Origin: Onchidella celtica
Lineage: Eukaryota; Mollusca; Gastropoda; Systellommatophora; Onchidiidae
Direction of reading: 5' to 3'
Assembly: GCA_963931925.1 (NCBI GenBank)
Contig: OZ007581.1
Span: forward strand, 17,106,450-17,170,449
DNA: 64,000 nt
Both the position numbers and the translations under genes were made by a program. The notes beneath the pieces are model-generated. The model did no database searches. It had not been told where the DNA came from and saw only the letters and a list, made by a program, of their open reading frames with translations. The stretch's first letter is position 1, and each line of letters opens with the position of its first letter. Shown in pieces: positions 56,401 to 64,000 of this stretch.

Positions 56401-57243
56401 AGCAAGAGATACATGTATATACATCCAGATAATAAGAGAAAGTTAGACAGATAATACATGAAAGGTATAGAGGGAGGAGACACTAGAGTAGGTAAAGAGA
56501 AATAACTAAGAGATGTCAGAGAGTCCAAACAATACGGAGAGTACAAGGGATAATAGAGAGATAAATAAGAGAGAGAGAATAGAGTAAGATATAACATGGT
56601 GGAGATGTCAGTGGGGAGAGAGAGAGAAAAAAAGAGAATAAGAGAGAGTAGTAAGCAAAAGCAAAAGGAAGGATTACTAAGATAGGGATGGAGAGAGAGA
56701 AGGAGAAAGAGAGAGAGCTAGCACCGAGGTCATCATAACCCAGATGTAGAACTGTGTATGTGTTGTATATTTGCAGACAGACAACAGACTGAGTCCAGAC
56801 AACAGATAGGATTCAAGGCTCAGTTACCAAATGGACAGAAAGTCTCCATCACTAGTGGCACAACTCTCTGGTGTTTGACAGAGGTGACCATGAACACAGG
56901 TCACCACTATGATGTCTCTACTGGTGTGTTTACTGTGCCTGTCAGTGGCAGGTACCAGGTAACCTTGACACACAGTCAGGAGAGGGGAGGTTGGGAAGGT
57001 GGTTACATACAGTTATGGGTGATGCATGAAAGTGGAAATGTTGGAATAAAAGAAAAGAAGGTAAGTTTGGTGTGTGAGACAGACACGTGTGGCAGTATGT
57101 ACTTGCATGGTGGACAGGGTAGCCGTGAGAAAGTTGTACAACTGGGGGTGGGAGACAGGTTGTGGGTGCATATTTCTAATGTTCAGTCTGATGAGAAACT
57201 GGTGTCACCCACATGTTTCTCTTGTGTGTTGTTGGATGACTAG
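50473..57243 (+). CDS. coiled-coil C1q-domain protein, 6 exons
   Basis: Coding exons: 50473-50577, 51619-51742, 52136-52237, 55356-55660, 56278-56323, 56777-57243. All introns are GT-AG and phases agree, giving 382 residues. Residues 1-76 are an unrecognised segment ending with FLFDVADKIT. Residues 77-110 are a Ser/Thr/Pro linker. Residues 111-212 form a Glu/Lys-rich coiled coil with a 7-residue repeat (EKVDKM). The C1q domain runs to the end: YDVSTGVFTVPVSGRYQV and the final FSCVLL fit the family. C1q domains trimerise and bind ligands; molluscs use many as secreted immune lectins. No signal peptide follows this ATG. An acceptor-like site 15 bases upstream, with an open frame, suggests a missing first exon; otherwise the protein is intracellular. 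The stop is TAG at 57241-57243. Domain call strong, start weak. Confidence 0.85.
51428..51527. mobile_element. gttaggagacc MITE, degenerate intron copy
   Basis: gttagaggcatgcaatt ... attgcaaagcc ... gagttgtgttcattg ... tatgcccctaac follows the pattern of the 17798 family. Intron 1 of the C1q gene. Confidence 0.5.
52378..52414 (-). repeat. inverted fragment of ggtgg-ccacc repeat
   Basis: ggggtaagccagaccaaggc and following bases are the reverse complement of the 3' end of the repeat at 29155-29290. Intron 3. Confidence 0.7.
53315..53575 (+). repeat. 121-bp tandem repeat in intron 3
   Basis: Two units start gtggtcccccagctagcatc (53315) and gtggtcctccagctagcatc (53436). Each has atccagctggg, a taatgtgatgcataataat block and gggtggtgagcc. 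The second runs on into the cttacccctaag end. Same family as 29155-29290. Confidence 0.85.
53624..53729. mobile_element. gttaggagacc MITE, degenerate intron copy
   Basis: gttgttaagagagatgtagt ... caaagccaaatagagg ... actgagttgtgttttctg ... gtgccccaaacaacagc. Matches the 17798 family in order. Intron 3. Confidence 0.55.
53868..54350 (+). mobile_element. tRNA-Glu-like SINE, copy 2
   Basis: A box tggtctagagg (53875-53885) and B box ggttctaaacc (53918-53928) are excellent matches to polymerase III promoters. The head resembles tRNA-Glu. The body matches 16873-17222 but has an internal 68-base tandem duplication (ttggaaattggatttttctc at 53945 and 54013) and a C-rich expansion at 54234-54261. It ends with cctcctaaaataaagacct. 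Intron 3 of the C1q gene, same strand as the gene. Confidence 0.9.
54234..54280. repeat. poly-C tract
   Basis: About 27 C residues then cgccccccaccccgcc. Confidence 0.95.
54472..54660. mobile_element. gttaggagacc MITE, fullest copy
   Basis: Inverted ends gttggaacctggttaaaact (left) and, in reverse complement at right, gttggaacctcgttaaaact. They surround gttaggggaccctagta and ctactacggtcctataac. This copy shows the family extends beyond the 115-bp core seen at 17798. Intron 3. Confidence 0.75.
55018..55038. repeat. end motif of Helitron-derived element
   Basis: ctagctccattataatatga matches the inverted end at 32143-32169 in reverse complement. Flanking sequence does not clearly match, so this may be a remnant. 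Intron 3. Confidence 0.5.
56345..56735. repeat. purine-rich tract in intron
   Basis: gagaga-type low-complexity sequence crossing intron 5. The frame on the opposite strand is an artefact of it. Confidence 0.8.
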
Positions 57244-59136
57244 TCTGTCTGTCTGTCTGTGTTTGTATGTCTAGCCATGTGCTTGTAGGTGTGATTGTCA
57301 ATGAACATATACACCAACATAATTATGCACTTACACAACTCAAGATTTCATGTCTCTTATATAATTTCTCTCATCTTCCTTTCCTCCTAATGATCAATCT
57401 TTGTTGTTTTCTTTTCATCCTTTCTGTCTGGCACTTTCTCTGTCTCCTTGTCTCTCCCTCACTCTATGTCAGTCTCTGTCTTTCTCTCTTGAGCCTCTTT
57501 CTCTTTCTAGCTCTCTCTTTTGATTTCTCTCTTGCCCCCAATCTTTCCCGCTCTCTCCCTCTCTCTCTGTTTCTCTTTACGTCTTTCTTTCTCTTCCACT
57601 GTCTCTCACTCTCTCTTTTTTATTCTCTGTTTCTCTCTTTATTTCACTCTCCTCTTTTTTTCTTTCTTTGTCTGTCTTTCTCTCTTTGTCTCTCAGTGCT
57701 TTGATCAACACAATCTCCATCATTCTGCAGATTTATAAAAAAAAAATCTCTCGGTCCAATTTTGCCCTCACCAATGCTCCAATGAGATGCCAAAGACAAC
57801 TGCAGTTGTTCGGCCAAAGAAATCTGGCAAGTCACACTACTGAATACTTTCTATGGTTTTGAGATATCTTTCTCATTGCTTATGCCTGTTTGTATTTAAT
57901 TTTGTTTTTACTTTAAATCAGTCTTTATTTAAGTCTTTCACCTTATTTCTTTCCATGATATTTTTATTTTTACTTTCTAAATTCCAAATTCCATTTATAT
58001 TGATTCCTTTTCTTTTGTAGGGTATTGTTTTTAAAACGTCTTTTATTCTGGTCTTCCAAATTCCATAGTAAATCTTTCATTATCACATGTCCATATTTGT
58101 GTTTATAGTTTCTCTCTTCATTTTATGATTTCTTTCTCTCTACCTTCTTTTTTTTTTTGTTCTTCCTCCTTTTCTTTGTTGTTATCTCTTTTATTCCATT
58201 CTTCTGTTTTTGTTACTCTTGTCATTTTCTCTGCCTTTCATCCTTTTTTTGCTTTCTTTGTATCAAATATTAGATGGCAAATGAGGATGGGCATTTGTTG
58301 TGCAAGTTCATGTGTACCTGCAGCTGATACCTTCCCCAGGAGATGACATCAGAGTACTTTTCTTTGTGTCAAATATTAGATGGCAAACACCTGAGGGGAA
58401 TGGGAGAAAATGGAATCTGCTTGAATGTGTCAGTTTGTGTGTTTGTCTCTTTGGGTACGTTGTTCTGTATGTGTTTTGGGATAGTATAGCTTGGGTTTTG
58501 GAGGGGGGGGGGGGGTGTCCTGCAAGTTTGGATAAATATGTATACTGTATGTATGTGACATGTGAGTGTGTTGTGGGGATGTTTCTGCACAAGATCATGT
58601 GTATCTGTGTGGGAGGATCAGTGAATGAGTGCGTGTAACAGGAGTGTGTTAGGACCAGCACTTTGTCCCCTCAGGTGTCTCTCAACTGTATGTGACACCA
58701 TGTAATGAACATGGTCACCTCAAGTCATACACCGGATGGACAGTGGTCATTCAGCCATGGCTATTACTACCTGACTGTATGGCTGTGATAGAATTTATTT
58801 TTAGTTTTATCTGAAGTGAGATTAAGAGACTATTTATTTTGGCATCACAAGTGTGCGTTGGGTCTGAAACTAAAATTAAGAAGTGGAATAAAGAGGGTAA
58901 CAGTTTTGACGTTGGAAAGTGGGTATACTCGACCTTTCTGAAAAGTAGGAAAAAATGTAGATTGTAAATCTCAGTAAGCATTACGAAGCCCAACCAGCCA
59001 GACTGTCAACAACCCCACCCACCTCTAAGGAAAACCAGCCTCCACCGTTGCCATCTGATATGTCCAAGGACACATGCAGTGTGTATTAGACCATGTGACC
59101 AGGTCATCACTGAGCAATGATATCCTGGTTGGTATA
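57244..59136 (+). other. 3' flank or 3' UTR of C1q gene
   Basis: Begins with (CTGT)n, then CT-rich sequence at 57415-57700, T-rich sequence to 58260, and a G13 tract near 58501-58514. AATAAA occurs at 58887, a possible poly(A) signal. No further exon is supported. Confidence 0.45.
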
Positions 59137-59425
59137 TAATAATAATAATAATAATAATAATGTATAGCATTTATATAGCGCATATCCATTTAAAATGCTC
59201 TATGCGCTTTACAGAATCAACATGTCAACCACAGAGCAGAATGGAGCTGCCTGCGAAGCGCTCAACACACTGCACTGCTTCTTTCTCTCTCCCTGTCTCG
59301 CTCACTCTCTCTCTCTCTATCTCAGAGCAAATTGTAACGCAGCCTGTTAGGCGCACTTCAGAACTCACAACAGTTCACAACTCACAGCAGTTCACAACTC
59401 ACATCAGTTCACAACATACAACTCA
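59137..59425 (-). mobile_element. (ATT)n-tailed SINE, copy 1
   Basis: Minus orientation: a head with 17-base tandem words (gttgtgaactg...), tgcgcctaacaggctg, a gagaga stretch, then gcgctatataaatgctat and the (ATT)n tail, seen on the plus strand as (TAA)n at 59137-59162. The 3' motif resembles L2-group LINE tails, suggesting a shared retrotransposition machinery. Inverse of 63101-63378. Confidence 0.8.
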
Positions 59426-60796
59426 AATAATATTTGAATATTTATTAATAACAGTATATATTTAATAATGAATAATAATAAATTTTGTTGTTGCTGGTGG
59501 GGGAGGGGGGATGATATGGATAAATTTTAATCTATTAATTTCAATGTTCAATTTTGCCCAATTTTGAGATGATGAATTATACGTATGCATGCAATTGACA
59601 GCGGTAAATGTGGTTAAATTTAAACAGGGATCACAATATATTTTTATTGACTCTTTCCCATTCAAGGCGAGGAAGTGTCTTTCCTTGCTTATTAGCCTTT
59701 ATGCAGTTGTGAGATTGTGAACTGAAGTGGCTCTTGTGTTTAAAGCAAGAAACTATCATTTTCTGCTGATGTCATTTCATTATATTAATGTGCATTTGTT
59801 TACTTTTAGTTTCTGTGATAATAAAATAATATTATTATCCAGTAACTTTTGGTTCACCTTGTATTAAGTATCCACTTTCAAGTAAGGCAGCCAATTACAG
59901 TGTTAACACTGAATTTATAACTTATAAAGTAAGCATCTCAGCAGTTTACTATAATGCCTCTGTGTCTGTGTGGATCAAAGAGTGGTAAAAATATAGAAAT
60001 TTCATAGCTTGAATTTGACATTTTCAACTTACTTGTTAATTCAGTGATAACTTTAAATGTTATAGGTCAGAGAACACCATGTAGTTGTAGATTTGGAGGA
60101 AGTTAACCATCACCACATAAACTCTGTATGCATAAGAGACGGTTGTAAAGAAGGTCTGGGTATGCAGTTTACACTTGTTTAGTTAATATTGAATAACATT
60201 GTTCTTTTTTCTTTCATGTTTTGAGGAAAAAGATTTAATCATTAGGATGTGGTGAAATTTATTCTGTCTCTGATACTTTGGTGGAAAATTTTATGCCCTA
60301 TATTTCTAACTGAGAAGAGATTGACATGTCTGAAATAATTTTAATGGCAGGTCATTTTTTAACTAAATATTTTGTCAGTTCACCTGTCACCTTATAACTA
60401 CATGTAGTAACTTTTATCTCTCTTTGATATGTAAAATTTTTTTAAGAGATGGCTTGTGAAATGTCAATGACTGAACTATTGGTTGAACATTTAAGCTACA
60501 TGTATTTTTTATTGTTATCATTTTGTATTGTTGTTTGATATTGGAAATAAATAACATTGGATTTACTGTCAGGACAAAAATAGATTGTCATTTCTTGATA
60601 TGATAATGTCACCGTCATCGTAGTACATGTATTTTGCTAGTAATGTAATTATTGTTGGTATTGTTTATATGATTGTAACAAGATGGGTAAGGTGAGGTGT
60701 AGATGAACCATTGATGTGGGTTTCACTCTTGTAACTGCGGCTGGTTAGGCCACAACATTCACTTGGTTCGTGCCAGGGCGGTAAAACTGCTTACAC
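59426..60796. other. no gene recognised
   Basis: AT-rich; nothing supported. Confidence 0.5.
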
Positions 60797-60896
60797 TGTC
60801 AAAGAAGAATATAAGTCTATTGTGGGGCACAAAAGACGTTTAATGGTGTATTCAATCATACACACACCTGCTCTCGACTGGGGGAAGAGACGCAGT
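60797..60896 (-). repeat. LTR fragment, R-U5-like
   Basis: Direct repeat of 61399-61490 (tgtcaaagaagaatataagt ... gaagagacgcagt) with a short insertion near 60842-60850. It lacks the upstream TATA part. Confidence 0.65.
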
Positions 60897-61398
60897 CATG
60901 TAACAGTATACCAATTAACAAGACAAATATATAATGTCACATGGTATGGTTAACACGACAAGCATAATATAAACGTAGATACTTCATCAACAGTGAAGAT
61001 AATAAACGAAACATGAGATGTGCGATATTAGAGAGAGCGAGAGAGAGAGAGAGAGAGAGAACAATATTATCTAAAGACTTCTAAACATTCAGTACGCACC
61101 AATATTCTGGTCGTCGACCTAACATAACATTAGTGCGCAAACCGTCTGCTCGGTTAGGCTAATAGTATATGGTATCTCAGTACATGTATCTAAAACAATT
61201 TAAACAGCATAGCCACAGGACTCTTATATTATGATAGTGTCTGGTATCATAACTTCCCGAGTCTAATATGCTTATGAGGAGAATACATCTATTGTTTACA
61301 AAAAATTACACTCATCGTAAATATCTGATAGCATCATTCTGATATTATCATCTTAAAATCAGCAAGAACTGTATTATAAGTATTAAAGAGCAGGTACC
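60897..61398. other. spacer with (GA)n
   Basis: A (GA)n run at 61032-61060. No coding sequence that would make this an LTR-element interior. Confidence 0.5.
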
Positions 61399-61622
61399 TG
61401 TCAAAGAAGAATATAAGTCTATTGTGTGGCACAAAAGACGTTTATTCAAGCATACACACACCTGCTCTCGACTGAGGGAAGAGACGCAGTGCTTGGGGCT
61501 TGACAGGCCCGGGGTTTTATACCCTTCTTTCCCATCCCCCCACGGTCTTGGGGGCGGGTCAGTATAACTGTCGCTCACAGTTCCGCACAGTGATTGGAAC
61601 ACGGTTTGCTCTTCTACGCTCC
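61399..61622 (-). mobile_element. LTR with TATA box and poly(A) signal
   Basis: On the minus strand: TATAAAA (complement of 61515-61521), then a GC-rich segment, AATAAA (complement of 61441-61446), and an end ...ttctttgaca. This order (promoter, transcript start, poly(A) signal, CA terminus) is that of an LTR. The upstream limit near 61622 is a guess; no target duplication was found. A partial second copy at 60797 lies in the same orientation. Confidence 0.55.
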
Positions 61623-62636
61623 TTTAAAACAAAATACTGAATGCCAAAATACCACATACCACATGATGATGATGCTGTGAAAGTTGAAGTTGTTTCATTC
61701 AATTCCAGTTAGAAGAGTCTGAAATGCTGCTGTCTATACCACAACAAATGGAAATACAATGAATAAAAATCCAAAACAATCCAAATCAAGGTATTTAAGA
61801 TCAAATGTTATGTTTTTAACATATCTAAGCCCAGAAGAAGAAAACCCAAAATAATTACGTTTACTGTGAATACACTTACGTTACACACACACAGAGACCA
61901 AGACACGATTTCACACCTTGGAAAGATAATCAAGAAATAACATAGTGTCTGAATGTAGAAAGAAATTGTGATAGAAATGAAAAATACAGAAACATCCAGT
62001 GAATTATAGAAAGATGCCGACTGAAGAGACTGACAACAAAATTTAAATCAAATTAGCAGTGCAGCTGAATTAGATATAAAATTGCCTTCTCTTCCCTCAT
62101 ATCCAATAAATGTACAATCGAAGTGCTCATTTTTCATTATACAAATTACACTTTTCATGTGGTTGTTGAATTCTATGGGCTAAATCACTTGGTAATCATT
62201 GACTTGGGAGACAAAAAGAAAGCACTTCCATGTCTACAGAGTTCATTTTGTTGAAACTATTTTTTTAAACTCTGGATACATATCATTACTCGATCACACT
62301 ACGGATGGTGGACATATTGTCATTAATGGAATAGGAACCAAACTTCACTTTTAATTCATTCTATAACAATTGTGAATAAGTTTTCAGGATTGGACAAAAA
62401 ATAGTCAAGAATTTTAACCCAAAACTCGGTGGTCGAAAGACAAGTTCAGAAACAGAGCAGATATAATATAAAAGGTGTGATGGCCATCTCAAATATTGGT
62501 CAGGAAGTCTTGCTGGAAGAAGTTACATGTTCTAATTTTTATTCACTGCAGATTTCAGTTTACTGAAGATAAGGCTGGGTGGTACTCAACAGACATGTAA
62601 CAATCATGATGGATTCTGAATGAGCGTCTTCACTCC
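61623..62636. other. no gene recognised
   Basis: AT-rich; nothing supported. Confidence 0.5.
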
Positions 62637-62805
62637 CTCTTTTTTGTTAACAAAACCATTCATTCATTCATTGGTTTATCATTCATTCATCATTCATTCA
62701 TCCAGTCATTCATTCACCATTCATCCATCCATTCATCCATCCATCCATCCATCCATCCATCCATCCATCCATCCATCCATCCATTCATTCATTCACTTAT
62801 CATAC
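62637..62805. repeat. (CATT)n/(CATC)n microsatellite
   Basis: Tetranucleotide array. The Ile/His/Pro/Ser-rich open frame through it is an artefact. Confidence 0.95.
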
Positions 62806-63100
62806 ATCAACTAATGTAATCTGTCATTGTTCGTCAGCAGTCAGAAAACCCATAGTGTTTAAAATATTCAGAACAATAACATTACCATGTAGGAGCCCAT
62901 TCCACTCTACAGTTTCAATTGTATTTTTATTATCTAAGTACCTAAACATGCATGTATCTTTTACAAAGTGTGGCTGCCCTTTCCTTCAAAACACTTTTAT
63001 ATCGTGGGGTACTTGCCATATGTATGCAACATTTTGGAGATTTTGAGATTTTGTCACGAAAATGGTTCTGTCACTCCTGTTTCATTATGCATAAGTTGAG
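62806..63100. other. no gene recognised
   Basis: AT-rich spacer. Confidence 0.5.
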
Positions 63101-63378
63101 TATTTGAGTTGTGTGTTGTGAACTGATGTAAGTTGTGAACTGCTGTGAGTTGTGAACCGTTGTGAGTTGTGAACTGCGCCTAACAGGCTGCGTTACAATT
63201 TGCTCTGAGATAGAGAGAGTGAGCGAGACAGGGAGAGAGAAAGAAGCAGCGCAGTGTGTTGAGCGCTTCGCAGGTGCTCCATTCTGCTCTGTGGTTGACA
63301 TGTTGTTTCTGTAAAGCGCATAGAGCATTTTAAATGGATATGCGCTATATAAATGCTATCCATTATTATTATTATTAT
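63101..63378 (+). mobile_element. (ATT)n-tailed SINE, copy 2
   Basis: Plus orientation, ending gcgctatataaatgctatcc then (ATT)n. It includes four 17-base words at 63116-63177 (gttgtgaactgatgtaa and variants). Matches 59137-59425 in reverse over nearly its whole length, with small differences, so both are fairly young. Confidence 0.8.
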
Positions 63379-63985
63379 CCCAATCATCAGGTAGCTTGGG
63401 AGCTGTAGTATCTTGTGCAGGACACAGAACTTCAGAATGAAAGAACTCAAAAACACGTGTGTCCTGACTTGGATCTTTTTGAAACATTTGCATACTCACC
63501 ACGGAATGTGTAAAGGTACATAACTCCACAATTAAGAATACATCATCTCTAAAATTAGTTAAGTCCCCTGATCTGATACATTACAGGAGCAATAAACGTA
63601 AATGTTGTATCATTAAGCCAACGTAAGCCCGGTTGAATGAGGGGGAGGGTGAATACTGGAAGCAATTCAGTACAGCCTCTCTCGGAGTTTCCAAATCTCC
63701 CAGTAGGCCAGTGACATACAATTAATCTGCCTTGCCAAATGCAAATACATGTAGACTAAATTATCAATGAAATGTATAGGCTCCCACTCTTACAACCCAT
63801 TAAATTCTACATTTTCTTCTTTCACTTTCTTGCATTGAAATGGAGAAATAGAATGGGCATTACAAGGAGTACTATAGTATATAAGAATAGAACCACGTGT
63901 CCACACCTTTATTACAGGCCGACATCAAAAGGACAAATCAATAAACAGTTTGTGTTACAACAATGCTGAAAGATACATTGTATAT
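63379..63985. other. no gene recognised
   Basis: Nothing supported. Confidence 0.5.
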
Positions 63986-63986
63986 A

Positions 63987-64000
63987 TAAGATAAGATAAG
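63987..64000 (-). mobile_element. probable start of (TTATC)n LINE tail
   Basis: ataagataagataag at the very end matches the tail that opens the LINE at 38354. The rest of the element would lie beyond the window. It may be only a simple repeat. Confidence 0.4.

Noticed and set aside
57267-57704. 145-codon Leu/Ser/Phe-rich frame after the C1q stop
   Set aside because: CT-rich low-complexity 3' flank.
62620-62814. Ile-His-Pro-Ser repeat frame
   Set aside because: Tetranucleotide microsatellite.

Overview
The window is animal nuclear DNA, AT-rich and dominated by decayed transposable elements. It holds one convincing host gene with GT-AG introns, a C1q-domain protein. Lineage-typical clues are the C1q domain on a coiled-coil stalk, a Tx1-like LINE whose ORF1 is of the ZCCHC3-like zinc-knuckle type, tRNA-derived SINEs and many hAT MITEs. 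Together they point to a lophotrochozoan, most likely a mollusc and perhaps a gastropod. The species call is inference. Nothing bacterial, viral or CRISPR-like was seen.

Layout. 1-11 kb: hAT-type MITEs (1-114, 3146-3352, 4558-5065), a Helitron-type leader fragment, pyrimidine-rich low-complexity DNA, and an assembly gap whose two flanks are the same sequence. 11.3-16.2 kb: a probable non-autonomous LTR retroelement on the minus strand with a tRNA-Leu primer site. 16.2-30 kb: SINEs and several MITE families, some in 3-5 copies, plus an 801-bp TIR element. 30.0-30.5 kb: a 72-bp minisatellite. 32.1-34.2 kb: a TIR-bounded element carrying the N-terminal part of a Helitron Rep-helicase protein. 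35.4-36.6 kb: a solo LTR. 36.7-37.9 kb: a foldback element with a tRNA-like B box in each arm. 38.3-40.5 kb: two 5'-truncated LINEs, head to tail, minus strand. 40.5-42.7 kb: a second copy of the non-coding repeat found inside the LTR element. 43.2-49 kb: a nearly full-length Tx1/L1-group LINE, minus strand, with only three obvious lesions.

50.1-57.2 kb, plus strand, is the host gene. Six coding exons encode an N-terminal segment of unknown type, a Ser/Thr-rich linker, a charged coiled coil with a 7-residue tandem repeat, and a C-terminal C1q domain. Its introns are full of SINE and MITE copies shared with the left half of the window. 57-64 kb holds its 3' flank, an inverted pair of an (ATT)n-tailed SINE, an LTR with TATA box and poly(A) signal, tetranucleotide repeats and, at the last bases, what looks like the tail of another LINE.

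No operon-like or pathway cooperation exists here. The elements are independent insertions, and the autonomous-type ones are broken. The most unusual items are the Helitron Rep fragment inside perfect-looking TIRs with a leader shared by a second locus, the tRNA-bearing foldback element, the long hairpins at 11.3 and 12.5 kb, and the architecture of the C1q protein. All calls come from reading the sequence by eye; no database search was run.
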